Below, in pieces: positions 40,655 to 49,489 of a stretch of 64,000 bases of DNA. The stretch covers positions 62,001-126,000 of the forward strand of contig NZ_CP012069.2 in the NCBI RefSeq assembly GCF_001189515.2, given 5' to 3'. A model generated the notes under the pieces. The model saw only the letters and a list, made by a program, of their open reading frames with translations, searched no databases and was not told the origin of the DNA. Positions within the stretch are counted from its first letter, which is position 1; each line of letters opens with the position of its first letter. The DNA is from Olsenella sp. oral taxon 807 (lineage in GTDB: Bacteria; Actinomycetota; Coriobacteriia; Coriobacteriales; Atopobiaceae). The translations under genes and the position numbers were made by a program.

Positions 40655-42126
40655 TAGAGATCTCGAATCTCGGTTTCTCCTACGAGGGCGGCAACGGCGC
40701 ATGCCTGCAGGATGTCAGCCTCTCCGTGAAAAGCGGTGAAGTCGTCGTGGTCACGGGGAAGAGCGGCTCGGGAAAGACCACCCTCATCCGCGCCTTGAAC
40801 GGGCTCATTCCCCACTACTACGAAGGGTACATGACCGGTTCGGTGAGTGTAGGCGGCCAGGCGCTCTCCAGCCTTCCCATGCCTGCGATCGCGCGCATGG
40901 TGGGGAGCGTGTTCCAAAATCCTCGAAGTCAGTTCTTCAATACCGACACGGTAACCGAGATCGCGTTCGGGTTGGAGAACCTCGGCATGCCGACTGAAGA
41001 GATACGCCGGCGCGTCGAACGTGCGGTGGTCGACCTGGACATAGAGACCCTGATGGGAAAGAGCGTGTTCGAGCTTTCCGGTGGCGAGAAGCAGATCGTG
41101 GCCATCGCCGCCGCCTACGCGCTCGGCCCCGACGTGTTCGTGATGGACGAGCCGAGCGCCAATCTCGACTTCGATGCAACCAGGCGCCTCGGGCGGCTTG
41201 TGGAACGGCTGAAAGAGTGTGGCAAGACCGTGGTGGTCTCCGAGCATCGCGTGTACTACCTAAAAGACGCCGTGGACCGCTGCGTGTACCTTCAAGATGG
41301 GCGAGTGAGCCATGAGTTCAGCCGAGACGGATACCTGGCGCTTTCGTCTGGCGACCAAGCGGCACTGGGGCTGCGCAGTCTCGACCTGAGCCTCGTGGAG
41401 GCGCAGGTGGCGACAGCCCAGCCGGAGCACGACAGCCAAACGGGGGCTCCCCTGCGCGTAGAAGGGCTTCGCGGCGGATACCGAAGGCGAGAGACGTTGC
41501 GCGGCGTAGACATCGAGGTGCTGGCAGGCAGAACCGTCTGCCTGCTGGGGAAGAACGGCGCAGGAAAATCCACGTTGGCAAGCATGCTCTGCGGCCTTGT
41601 GCGCGAGCGCGCGGGCCTCGTGTCGGTAGGCCGCGAGCTTTCGTTCAGGCGGCGCGCGGGTCGATTCTTCCTCATCATGCAGGACGCAGGGAGCCAGCTT
41701 TTCAGCGATACCGTTGCAGGTGAGCTTGCGATGTCCGACGCGAAGGGCAGCCTGACCGTTAAGGCCACCGCCGCTTTGCTTGAAGAGCTGGGGCTGGGTG
41801 GCACGCTCTCCAGGCATCCGCTCTCGCTTTCGGGAGGCGAGAAGCAACGCCTCGCCATCGCCACGGCGATCGTGGCGGAGCCCGACGTGGTGATACTCGA
41901 CGAACCGACAAGCGGGCTCGACTTCGCCAACATGCAGCGGATCGCCCAGGCGATACGGCGCCTGGCGCGCAGAGGAACGCGCGTCTTGATCATAACGCAT
42001 GACTACGAGTTCATCTGCCGTATGGCCGACGATATCGCGATGCTGGAATCCGGCCGGGTGACCTGCACGTATCCGCTTGACACAGAGCATGCGGCGCTCC
42101 TGCGCGCGTGGTTTTCGATCGGGTGA
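40651..42126 (+). CDS. Fused ECF ATPase EcfAA'
   Basis: A 491-residue tandem ATPase, two complete ABC domains in one chain as in energy-coupling-factor modules. Domain 1: Walker A GKSGSGKTT, Q-loop VFQNPRSQ, signature LSGGEKQIVAIAAA, Walker B VFVMDEPS. Domain 2 (from about 270): Walker A GKNGAGKST, Q-loop IMQDAGSQ, signature LSGGEKQRLAIATA, Walker B VVILDEPTSGLD. The Q-loops with QFF/QLF are typical of ECF ATPases. It overlaps ecfT by ATGA and is 60 bp from the S component. Confidence 0.93.
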   Translation: MIEISNLGFSYEGGNGACLQDVSLSVKSGEVVVVTGKSGSGKTTLIRALNGLIPHYYEGYMTGSVSVGGQALSSLPMPAIARMVGSVFQNPRSQFFNTDTVTEIAFGLENLGMPTEEIRRRVERAVVDLDIETLMGKSVFELSGGEKQIVAIAAAYALGPDVFVMDEPSANLDFDATRRLGRLVERLKECGKTVVVSEHRVYYLKDAVDRCVYLQDGRVSHEFSRDGYLALSSGDQAALGLRSLDLSLVEAQVATAQPEHDSQTGAPLRVEGLRGGYRRRETLRGVDIEVLAGRTVCLLGKNGAGKSTLASMLCGLVRERAGLVSVGRELSFRRRAGRFFLIMQDAGSQLFSDTVAGELAMSDAKGSLTVKATAALLEELGLGGTLSRHPLSLSGGEKQRLAIATAIVAEPDVVILDEPTSGLDFANMQRIAQAIRRLARRGTRVLIITHDYEFICRMADDIAMLESGRVTCTYPLDTEHAALLRAWFSIG

Positions 42127-42186
42127 GCAAAGGGTGAGCCGAGAGGGCAAGACCCACAGGCTCCCTTTGACCGAAAGGAAGGAAGA

Positions 42187-42825
42187 ATGAAAGAGAACAA
42201 AGATGCGGGAATGCCGGCGCAGGCCGTGAGAACGGGCGGCACAGGCAAGAAGATGTCGACCAAAGACTACGTCACCGTGGGCATCTTCGCCCTCTTGCAT
42301 ACGGCGGTGCTGTTCATCGTGGGCGCGATAGGTGGTCTGTCCGCCGTCGGATTCCCGCTGTTCGGCCTTGTCGGCTTCGTCCCCGGTGGCATCATCTTCG
42401 TCTACATCGTGACAAAGGTTCCCAAACGCGGGGCCGTGTTCGGCCTCGGCGCCATCTCGGCGCTAGTTAACTTCCTCATAGGGGCATACGGGCCCGTTCC
42501 GTTGTTCGTTCTAATGGCCGGCATTGTGGGCGAGGTGGTCGTGTCGGCAGGCAGGTACAAGAGTTTTCCCCTCATCGTCGCAGGATACGTCCTGTTCGCG
42601 TTGCTTATCTGGTTCGGCTTCATGTCGCCGATCGCATTCTCCATGGAAGGCTACATGGATTCAGCGGTCAAGAGCTACGGCGTCGACTACATGGCGACGC
42701 TCGCCGGATGCGTGCAGGGGCCGCTTCTGATGGCGTTCGGCGCCGCGACGACGGTGGGCGCCGTGGCAGGAACCCTCTTAGGGCGCAGGCTGTTCGCCAA
42801 GCACTTCTCGCGCATCGTTGGCTAG
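42187..42825 (+). CDS. ECF S component, MptD/Trep_Strep family
   Basis: A 212-residue membrane protein with about six segments, matching the MptD-family (TIGR02185) substrate-binding component: KDYVTVGIFALLHTAVLFIV near the N-terminus, then FPLFGLVGFVPGGIIFVYIV, the repeated GAxS/GAYGP turns and a C-terminal LLGRRLFAKH tail. CGAAAGGAAGG precedes the ATG. It gives the ECF module its specificity; the ligand is not established for this family. Its occurrence with YbtPQ-like half-transporters and a TetR regulator is a recurring layout, and metal-chelate uptake is one proposal. Confidence 0.82.
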   Translation: MKENKDAGMPAQAVRTGGTGKKMSTKDYVTVGIFALLHTAVLFIVGAIGGLSAVGFPLFGLVGFVPGGIIFVYIVTKVPKRGAVFGLGAISALVNFLIGAYGPVPLFVLMAGIVGEVVVSAGRYKSFPLIVAGYVLFALLIWFGFMSPIAFSMEGYMDSAVKSYGVDYMATLAGCVQGPLLMAFGAATTVGAVAGTLLGRRLFAKHFSRIVG

Positions 42826-42980
42826 CGCGGCCACCGTCGGTCAAGGCAAGGGGCCTTCGCACGGGGCGCGGGCGCGTGCTGGAGCGGCCGCAGGCAAAGC
42901 AACAAAGCAGGGACATCATGCCTACCCTATAATAACGAGGTCGGATCTAATTCGATCCCTAGGTGAAAGAGGGGTGTCGC

Positions 42981-43625
42981 GTGGCGAAACGTGCCGAAGG
43001 CACAACGGAAAAGCTTCTTGCAAGCGCGCGGAGGGAGTTTTCCCGGCATGGGTTCGCGAATGCGTCGCTGCGCACCATCGCCCTCGATTCGGGAGTGACC
43101 ACGCATACCGTGTACACGCGTTTCGACAACAAAGAAGGACTGTTCGCCGCGTTGGTTGGGCCGGCGGCAGGCAAGTTCATGGAAACCCTCATGGCGGGCT
43201 ACGATAGGTATTTCGACATGGGGAACGAGTCAATCCGAGAACGCGAGCTGTTCTCGCACTCCGTATATGAGGAACTAGTCGACTTGATGTTCGACAACCG
43301 CGACGCGTTCATGCTGCTACTGGATGCCTCGGCGGGCACCGCGTTCGAGCACTACGTGGAAAAGGTCGCCGAACAGCCTTGCCGGCGCATCTACGCCCAG
43401 TCCGACGTTTTGGGGATGCCGCTTGACGACGACCAGCGGCTGCTTGTCCACGTGCTCACGCGCGGCTTCTTCGACGGCATGTTCGAGACACTGCGACACG
43501 GCCTGGACCGCCGGTCCGCCCAGGCGTTCGTCTCCGAGCTCATCTCATTCTATGAAGGCGGCCTGGCGAAGGCGAGCTTGGGACAGGCAGCAGGTTTCGG
43601 CGGGCTCGTGAAGGAGCTGGGATGA
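42981..43625 (+). CDS. TetR-family regulator of the ABC/ECF operon
   Basis: A 214-residue TetR protein. Residues 1-60 hold the DNA-binding domain: EKLLASARREFSRHGFANASLRTIALDSGVTTHTVYTRF-type sequence with the HTVYTRF recognition end. The remainder is an all-helical ligand domain. AGAGGGG precedes a GTG start at 42981; the upstream in-frame GTG at 42963 is less likely. It is read in the same direction, 155 bp after the S component, and may be part of or just after the operon. The two CGGnAAC/GTTnCCG dyads at the operon start are its likely operators. Confidence 0.85.
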   Translation: MAKRAEGTTEKLLASARREFSRHGFANASLRTIALDSGVTTHTVYTRFDNKEGLFAALVGPAAGKFMETLMAGYDRYFDMGNESIRERELFSHSVYEELVDLMFDNRDAFMLLLDASAGTAFEHYVEKVAEQPCRRIYAQSDVLGMPLDDDQRLLVHVLTRGFFDGMFETLRHGLDRRSAQAFVSELISFYEGGLAKASLGQAAGFGGLVKELG

Positions 43626-43840
43626 CGGCGGACAAAGACGTCGCGTGTCTCGCCGACGATCACCAGGCATCGGCATCCGGATGGGAAACGACTTTTCCTC
43701 GGCATGAAAGATGAGCGCCCTTCGGCGCATGTCCTCGGGCCCGTGGTTCGCGGTAAGTTTCTGCCGTCGTTGCAAGAGGCGTTCGCGCCGCATTCATGGA
43801 AGGGGTCGCCATGGCGGAATATACCATCAGCTCTGATTAT
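43626..43840. other. Short gap, possible start of an IS-interrupted ORF
   Basis: GGAAGGGG then ATGGCGGAATATACC begins a short frame (MAEYTISSDY) that runs into the IS at its tenth codon. Joining the flanks across the IS gives a stop after 14 codons, so a real gene here is not supported. Confidence 0.35.
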
Positions 43841-45630
43841 CCCTAGTTCTTTCTGATTGTAGAACTACCGCCTGATCAAACCAAAGAAAATCGAGAAAAT
43901 CGCAGGTCGAGGCCCCAAGGGGCCTCTCTTGTGCTATATTATATGTAGTGCTACTTACTACTTCCTGTGTGGCACGGGAGGCGACCGGGATGCCGTTCAT
44001 AAAGGTGCAGAAGCTGGTCAGGGACGAGTCCGGCGCAATCAGGAGCGGGTCCGCCGCCGTGGTCGACACGTCGTACGTGCGCGGCGCCAAGTACCACTCG
44101 GCGCAGGCGGTGCGCGAGAGGCTGGGCAAGGTCGTCTGGCTCGCGGACGACAGGCGCTCGGGCGTGTTCGCGTCACCGACGCGCGGCCTGGTGGAGTACG
44201 ACGCGGACGCCGACGGATTCGCGCCGGTGGCCAAGGGCGACGAGCGGCTGGCGAACACGGGCGCGTTCCCCGAGCCGCCGCGGCACCTGGAGCTCGGCCC
44301 CGAGCACCTGCTGCTGTCGTTCCTGGGCGCCGATGGGGTCGCGGGGTGCCTCAGGGAGGCGCTCCCCGACGACCGGTCCTACCAGCGCGCCCTCGCCCAC
44401 GTCACGCACGGCGTGGTGCGGGACGGGAGCCGCGAGACCTGCGACAACATGGTGGCCAGGTCCTTCGCGGCTCTGGCGCTGCCGGGCGTGCCGCCCGCGT
44501 CGCTGAGATCGGACACGGCGTTCTTCTCGGCGATGGGCGCCGACGGGGCGAAGGTCGCGTTCTTCAGGGCGTTCGCCAGGCTCATGAGGAGGACGAAGCC
44601 CGGCTTCGGCCGCGCATGCTACGTGGACTCCACCCCGCTCCCGAACGACGCGGTCGACAACCCGCTCAACGCCCTCTGCAGCCACGGGCTGAGGGGCGCG
44701 GCGGTCCAGATGCGCCTCGCGCTCGTGCTCGACGAGACGACGGGGCTGCCCGTCTGGTACGAGGTCGTGCCCGGCAACGTACTTGACCTCTCGACCATAA
44801 AGACCGTGATGGGCGACGTCCTCGCCACGCTCGGCATCGAGGTCGTAACCGCGGTCCTCGACGCGGGCTACGCGTCGCGCGAGCTGCTCGAGGCCTTCTC
44901 CGAGGGCGAGAGGGACGTGCTGGTCAGGATGCCGGCGAGGAGGGGGTACCCGTACCGCGAGCTCTGGCGGGGCGTCCGCTCTCTGATCGGCAAGGGCAAG
45001 TACGCGATCACGCGCTCCGGCCACCTCTACTTCGCCAGGAGGCGCGACGTCGAGGTGCAGGGCGTGAGGCTGCACTGCTACGTCTACGTGGACCAGACCA
45101 ACGCCACGCCGCGCTTCGCCAGGTGGCTGGACAAGAACCAGGAGAGGTTCGACGGGATGTCGCTCGCCGAGAAGGACTGGGAGACCGTGCGGCAGGGCTA
45201 CTTCGTGCTGATGTCCACCAAGGTCGCGACGCCCCGCGAGATCCTGGACGAGTACTTCTGCCGCACCGAGATCGAGGGCGTCTTCAAGACCAGCAAGGAC
45301 TACCTGGGCCTGCTGCCGCTGCGCAAGTGGAGCGACCTCACCGTGCGCGGCAAGATCCTCGCCGACATCATCGGCACCATCGTGGTGCTCAGGATGCGCA
45401 AGGCGCTCGCCGGGGCCGACGTCTCCCTCACCGAGGTATGGGGCAAGGCCAGGTCGCTGTCCTGCTACACCAACGCCGACGGCAGGGTCGTGGTCGAGAC
45501 GCCGTCGAGGCAGGTCCGCGAGTACTACAAGGCGCTCGGGGTGAAGGTGCCCTCGTCAATCGACGTCAGGGAATTCGACCGTGACGTCCTCGGCCTGGAG
45601 CTGTAGTTCTACAATTAGCGTCATCTAGGG
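43841..45630 (+). mobile_element. IS element copy 1 (IS1634-like, IS4 superfamily), 1790 bp
   Basis: Ends are CCCTAGTTC...GATTGTAGAACTAC on the left and GTAGTTCTACAATTAG...CTAGGG on the right: imperfect terminal inverted repeats of about 28 bp with perfect outer 6 bp (CCCTAG/CTAGGG) and inner 14 bp. The 5-bp target duplication ATTAT flanks it at 43836-43840 and 45631-45635. A GC-rich palindrome GAGGCCCC-AA-GGGGCCTC (43909-43926) before the transposase could stop transcription from outside. Copies 2 and 3 in the window appear identical, implying recent transposition. Confidence 0.95.
43990..45606 (+). CDS. IS transposase, copy 1
   Basis: A 538-residue DDE transposase. The catalytic triad is D213 (CYVDSTPL), D291 (AVLDAGYAS) and E429, the last in YFCRTEIEGVFKTSK, which fits the IS4 superfamily Y-(2)-R-(3)-E-(6)-K signature exactly. 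Size, 5-bp duplications and the insertion between the second D and E match the IS1634 group. GGGAGG eight bases before sets the ATG at 43990, although the frame is open 14 codons further upstream (GTG at 43948). The gene is intact. Confidence 0.93.
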   Translation: MPFIKVQKLVRDESGAIRSGSAAVVDTSYVRGAKYHSAQAVRERLGKVVWLADDRRSGVFASPTRGLVEYDADADGFAPVAKGDERLANTGAFPEPPRHLELGPEHLLLSFLGADGVAGCLREALPDDRSYQRALAHVTHGVVRDGSRETCDNMVARSFAALALPGVPPASLRSDTAFFSAMGADGAKVAFFRAFARLMRRTKPGFGRACYVDSTPLPNDAVDNPLNALCSHGLRGAAVQMRLALVLDETTGLPVWYEVVPGNVLDLSTIKTVMGDVLATLGIEVVTAVLDAGYASRELLEAFSEGERDVLVRMPARRGYPYRELWRGVRSLIGKGKYAITRSGHLYFARRRDVEVQGVRLHCYVYVDQTNATPRFARWLDKNQERFDGMSLAEKDWETVRQGYFVLMSTKVATPREILDEYFCRTEIEGVFKTSKDYLGLLPLRKWSDLTVRGKILADIIGTIVVLRMRKALAGADVSLTEVWGKARSLSCYTNADGRVVVETPSRQVREYYKALGVKVPSSIDVREFDRDVLGLEL

Positions 45631-45839
45631 ATTATGGTTCGCGCTGTTAAGGATGGGCGTGCACGCGCGGTCCGTCACGGCGAGGGGGTTCGGCTTCGCG
45701 TGGGCAGCGGACTGACTTTCGAGCGCTGCGTAATACGCGGTGGCTGTGCCCGTGATGATGCCCGGGTGCGCTCCTAGTCGTTGCGTCACTGCCCTCCTGT
45801 GATGTGTGGGCTGCGGCGCCCGCTATGTCATTGCGTCTG

Positions 45840-46152
45840 GCGTCTGGTCGGGAGGGGAGCGCATCCGTCGGCGCTCATGTCGCGCATCTAGAAGGACGTG
45901 CCCGGTATAGAGAGCTCGGCGAGCCTCACGCTGCCGAGGTAGCGGCAGATGATGCGCGTCTCGGCGCGGTAGCCCCGCACCGTGGAGGGCTCGATGGTGC
46001 CGGAGTCCTCCTTGTGGCGCATGAACGAGGCCATGAAGTTCCTGAGGGAGACGTTGGAGGACGACGCCCCCTCCCAAGAGCTCGAGCTCAACGATGAGGG
46101 CGTCGCGTGCGCGCTCCGCCTCGTGCGACCTCTCGTCGACGTTCGTTCCCAT
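45840..46152 (-). pseudogene. Tyrosine integrase N-terminal remnant
   Basis: From the ATG at 46152 the frame reads MGTNVDERSHEAERARDAL; a frameshift near 46080 leads to SSSNVSLRNFMASFMRHKED, TIEPSTVRGYRAETRIICRYLG and VRLAELS, the SAM-like core-binding domain of the same integrase type as at 54.6 kb. A TAG at 45888-45890 then replaces the Trp of the usual SWMRDMSADG, and the catalytic domain is absent. It lies just after IS copy 1, with 205 bp in between (45636-45840) that hold no gene. Confidence 0.75.
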
Positions 46153-46250
46153 GACTATCTGCCCCCTCGTGTTGGGGCCCGCCCCTTGGCGCGCCTTGCG
46201 GGGCGGATGGCGCCTGCGGGCAAGCGACAGTGCAAGGGATGAAAGCGAAA
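46153..46250 (-). other. Leader shared with the gene at 49772
   Basis: The roughly 100 bp before the ATG at 46152 resemble those before the ATG at 49772: both have TCCCTTGCA, a GGCGC-rich palindromic stretch around CCAAGGGGCG / CCAAAGGGGCGC, then AGGGGGC shortly before ATGGGAA. The two genes are unrelated, so the leader, perhaps a structured RNA or regulatory site, was shared by parts of one element. The rest of the gap to 46590 shows no gene. Confidence 0.4.
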
Positions 46251-46718
46251 CGCGGATGCGCCTTGAGTTTCCCAAAGGATCGCCTGCGGCCCTTCGGGAA
46301 AGCTTTCGCGGCCCTTGCGCGGAAGCGTCCGTGGGCGAGTCTTCGCTCCCAAGGCGGGGTGGGGTAGCGTGCGGAGGCAGCTCGTGGGAATGGGGCGATG
46401 TGGTTGCTGCGGGGTTTGGTGTGCCTGTGCGCTGGAGCGTGTGGTGGAGGTGTGGTGTTCTCAGGGTCGCGTTGACTCCGCTGGGTGACGGCGTGGTTGT
46501 GCGGGTGACGCACGATGCACAGCTGTCATGCCCGTGAAGTGCGCGGGGTGCTTTGCGCCGTGGTGGCGTTGCTCGTCTGTGGCATGGAGGCCTCAGTGCC
46601 TGTTCGTCATCGTGTCTGGCGGTGGCCTAGAGGGCCACTGCTCTGCCGCGTCGATCCTCTCGACGAGGAGGTTGGCCCAGGCGACTGCCTTGGGCCTTGA
46701 GGATCGGGGCAGGTTGTT

Positions 46719-47638
46719 CTATCGGGGCATCTTCCTGAGGTTCTCGAGTTTCCAGAGCGCCTCGGGATTGGCGGCGGCGGCCTTGGCCATCGACTCGTCT
46801 TGGAAGACGAGCTCCGGGCGATAGTCTCCGGCTGCCAGCCGTTCCAGGTACTCGCGCTCTCTATCCGTCTTGGGAAGGATCCAGTCAGCGACGAAGCGCT
46901 TGGCGTCCTCCATGAGGGCCTCAAGCGTCGGGTGCTCTATCGACGAGCGGAGCATGGGGTAGAGCTGGTCTGCGAGCTCGGAAAGTCTGTCCGCGAAGCG
47001 CTGCTCCCTTCCCTCGAAAGGCTTTGGAAAGCACGCGGAGAGCGAGGCGTAGTACAGGGCCAGCCGGTGGACCCTCTCCTGCTCGCCGGGTTCGAGTGTC
47101 TCGTAGACGCCCTTCAGGTTGGAGATGTCGTAGAGGTCGCGGACCTTCACACGGTCGAAGAACGCCTTCACCTTGCCGGCCGCGAGCTCGGCGTCCGCGA
47201 GCGTGCGCACCATAGCGCCCGGCCTCACGGGCGTCTCTCGCAACACGGCTGCAGGATGGGAGAGCGGTTCATGTAGATGCAGTCGACCTTGACGTGGCCG
47301 ACGCCCCAGTCGCCACGGTAGCGCAAGAGGAAGGTACGTCCAGCATGCCCGCCGGGGTGTGCCTCTACCGCATAGCCCTGTGCCTGTGCGACGGCCTCTA
47401 TGCCGTCCTCGACGTGCGGCCTGTCGGCGAGCATGCCCTTGCGTGAGACGCTGCCGATGTAGGAGACGTCGATGTCGACCGAGAGCCTCGGTACGTCGAG
47501 CATGAAGAGGTTGATGGCGGTGTCGCCGTGCAGCGCCAGCTTGCCTTTGAGGGCGGGGTGGCGTTCCATCTCGTCCAGGAGGTCGAGCAGGCGCTCGACC
47601 TTGTCCACGGTCCTCGGCTCGAACTCGCCAGTGCTCAT
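46719..47638 (-). pseudogene. AbiEii-type nucleotidyltransferase toxin, frameshifted
   Basis: The first 130 codons from the ATG at 47638 (overlapping the antitoxin stop as ATGA) give the nucleotidyltransferase core: KGKLALHGDTAINLFMLDVPRLSVDIDVSYIG, where AbiEii has GGTAxN and RxSVDID. A one-base deletion near 47244 shifts the frame; the rest (ETPVRPGAMVRTLADAELAAGK to PEALWKLENLRKMPR) is in the next frame. As read, the protein stops at 47225. After the stop at 46719 the same frame stays open for 41 more codons (KAVAWANLLVERIDAAEQ) to 46593, possibly a different gene end. Toxin is presumably inactive. Confidence 0.88.
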
Positions 47639-48390
47639 GATGTCCACGACAGGACCTCCTCCTCGCTTTCGGGCAGGTACAACCTCCAGCGACGGCTCCA
47701 GCCCCTGTTCTCCTGTGATTTCGGATCCAACTTGGATGGGCCGCGCCGAAGTCGCCCTTCGAGCGCTGAGAGCGTCTCGTCGGCTATGCCCCAGTCGCCC
47801 CGCTTCGCTTCGAGGAGCCAGCCCGCCCGGGCGACGGCGGCGGCAGGTGCGCTGCCAAGGATCTCGGTCAGGGCTTCTAGGTCGAGGTAGGGAAAGGCCG
47901 AGCAGGAGCGCAACGCCTCCTCTGCGCCGCCGGCTCTTTTGGGGTACATCAGGCAATCGATGAGCGTCTGCTCGCGCGTGGTCACCCTGACCGCACCGTA
48001 GGACCTCGAGCGCATGGTCTGCACACGCGGATCGCCGCCGGCACCGAAGGGGACGTAGCGGACGCCCCCGTACTCAAATGGCGAGCGCACTGTTGCGGAC
48101 CTGAACGAGCACTCGAAGCCGACATTGTGCGCGACGCCGTGAGCCACGAGCGCCGAGTGATACGAGACGATCGCCTCGGGGTCGACGGTCTTGGCCACGA
48201 GGAACGGGTCGGGCGCCTCGCCGAGGAACTTGCCGGTCTTGGAGACATAGGCGCCCCGGCGCACCCGCTCGACCTCGCCCGACCTGAGGGCGCGTCGCAG
48301 AAGCGTCCGCGCGGTCTCCCTCGTGGCGATGGCGTAAAGGTCGCCCGTCGTGAACGCCTGATGCGATGCTATGTACTCTTTGAACTTCAT
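47635..48390 (-). CDS. AbiEi-type antitoxin/regulator
   Basis: A 251-residue antitoxin of the type IV AbiE system. The N-terminal winged helix reads FTTGDLYAIATRETARTLLRRALRSGEVERVRRGAYV, then the AbiEi domain: VSYHSALVAHGVAH, YVPFGAGGDPRVQTM, VTTREQTLIDCLMYPKRAGG. It should repress its own promoter and oppose the toxin without binding it. The stop overlaps the toxin ATG. There is no Shine-Dalgarno sequence before the ATG at 48390; with the promoter just upstream this mRNA is probably leaderless. The gene is intact, unlike its toxin. Confidence 0.9.
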   Translation of the reverse strand: MKFKEYIASHQAFTTGDLYAIATRETARTLLRRALRSGEVERVRRGAYVSKTGKFLGEAPDPFLVAKTVDPEAIVSYHSALVAHGVAHNVGFECSFRSATVRSPFEYGGVRYVPFGAGGDPRVQTMRSRSYGAVRVTTREQTLIDCLMYPKRAGGAEEALRSCSAFPYLDLEALTEILGSAPAAAVARAGWLLEAKRGDWGIADETLSALEGRLRRGPSKLDPKSQENRGWSRRWRLYLPESEEEVLSWTS

Positions 48391-48398
48391 GCAGACGA

Positions 48399-48427
48399 AG
48401 TATAGTGGAAACAGGTACAAATTGTAA
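48399..48427 (-). promoter_or_regulatory. Promoter giving a leaderless AbiEi mRNA
   Basis: On the minus strand TTACAA (48422-48427), a 17-bp spacer and TATACT (48399-48404) form a good promoter. The -10 ends only 8 bases before the ATG at 48390, so the transcript would start at or next to it. No other start codon fits the conserved protein start. Confidence 0.65.
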
Positions 48428-48472
48428 CCATTTCCATATGATATTAACTGCAAATCTGAGAATCCCATCCAA

Positions 48473-48541
48473 TCCCATCCACCGAGACATGGCGCGGAAG
48501 AGCCGGTGCGCGAAGCTCCTGGCGAGCCTAAGGATGTCCAC
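48473..48541 (-). pseudogene. Second decayed copy of the 22-codon ORF
   Basis: A 69-nt stretch reading VDILRLARSFAHRLF then RAMSRWM, aligned with the intact copy at 54591-54659 and again overlapping the integrase stop by 14 nt. It keeps a GTG start, but the TGA stop has become GGA, so the frame runs on for about 30 codons. Confidence 0.5.
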
Positions 48542-49115
48542 GGGAAGCCTCCTTCCCCTCTGCGGAGGCGAGCATGGCCCTGAGCTGCTCCGCCGAGAAG
48601 GTGGGGCCGCCGGCACCAGCGCTCGATGTGGCAGCGGGGGCTGGGGAAGTCGCAGAGCGAGCCGAGGTCCACGTCGAAAGAGTCGGCCACCCTGTCCACG
48701 GCTGCCCGCTTGGCCTTTGGGTCGACGTCGGCGTGGATGTCCGGGGTCATCGACGCGCTCGCGTGCCCTAGGCAGCTCGCCGCGGTCCTCACGTCGCGCC
48801 CGCCCGCTATCATCATGGTGGCGAGGGTGTGCCTGAGGTCGTGGAACGCGCAGCTAAGGCCGTTCACCCTGCGGAGGGCCGAGAGGTCCTTGCCGAGCCG
48901 AGCTGGGTTGCAGGGCAGGCCCCCCGCGTTCCCGGTGTGCAGGGGTCGCCGCGCGCCACTCCCGTCTCGTACGCCACGCGCTCGGTGTCGCGGCGCTTGG
49001 CGGAGAGCGTTGTCTCCAGGTGCTTGGTGAGCGCGTATCCGTCGCCGCCCATGTCGCGCATCCAGGAGGACACGCCCTCTGCAGAGAGGCCCGCTAGGCG
49101 AACGTTTCGGGTACA
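48528..49115 (-). pseudogene. Tyrosine integrase with internal deletion and lost Tyr
   Basis: Pieces in different frames read VRLAGLSAEGVSSWMRDMGG (core-binding end), then LTKHLETTLSAKRRDTERVA directly joined, so about 110 residues are deleted, including the first catalytic Arg; then RLGKDLSALRRVNG, HDLRHTLATMM, GHASASM and DIHADVDPK, where the catalytic Tyr (DIYADVD in the other copies) is His. The C-terminal PTFSAEQLRAMLASAE follows after another shift. It is clearly dead. Confidence 0.85.
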
Positions 49116-49144
49116 GGGGTCGATCTGGCGCGCCCCGGCAGTTG

Positions 49145-49420
49145 CTACGCCCTCCGCCGCACGCGCAGGACGTCTCCTTTCGGGAAGTTGTTGGGATTCC
49201 AGGTGTAGTCGCCGTCTCTCTCGCAGAGCGCGACGTACGGACTGTGCTCGAGCCTTCTGCCACCTTGTGAGAGGGGGACGGGACGCTCGGCGAAGCCCAT
49301 GACCGGGAGAGCCTTGCGGCCGTTCACCGTTTCCATCCAAACTTCGTCGCCCAGCTCGATCTCGGCCGCGCGCACCTCAACCGCGTTCAGGTACTCGCCA
49401 AGCCGTTCGTCCTTAGGCAT
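49145..49420 (-). CDS. Hypothetical protein (91 aa)
   Basis: Not recognised. The protein is acidic to neutral, with a beta-type pattern (IELGDEVWMETVNGRKALPVMGF, YVALCERDGDYTWN) resembling small phage or element proteins with an SH3-like barrel. It ends FPKGDVLRVRRRA. G/C at third positions supports coding and there is no internal stop. It follows the WNGG-type pseudogene on the same strand and precedes an integrase remnant, so it belongs to the same decayed element. Confidence 0.5.
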   Translation of the reverse strand: MPKDERLGEYLNAVEVRAAEIELGDEVWMETVNGRKALPVMGFAERPVPLSQGGRRLEHSPYVALCERDGDYTWNPNNFPKGDVLRVRRRA

Positions 49421-49489
49421 CGAGGTCGAACGTTCGGGGCATCTCGTCGAAGTCGGATTGGTCCTGCTCGGCGAAAGCAAGTCGTAGGG

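Noticed and set aside
43929-44786. 285-codon Arg/Gly-rich frame inside each IS element, and a 300-codon antisense frame
   Set aside because: Both are out-of-frame shadows of the transposase, low complexity and Arg-rich; the DDE frame explains the element.
46088-46513. 141-codon minus-strand frame rich in His/Pro/Arg
   Set aside because: Low-complexity translation of GC-rich leader DNA with no coding signal.
46593-46718. Extension of the AbiEii gene beyond its stop
   Set aside because: The second AbiEii end at 62533 stops at the same point, so the natural C-terminus is there; the 41 further codons may belong to another lost gene.
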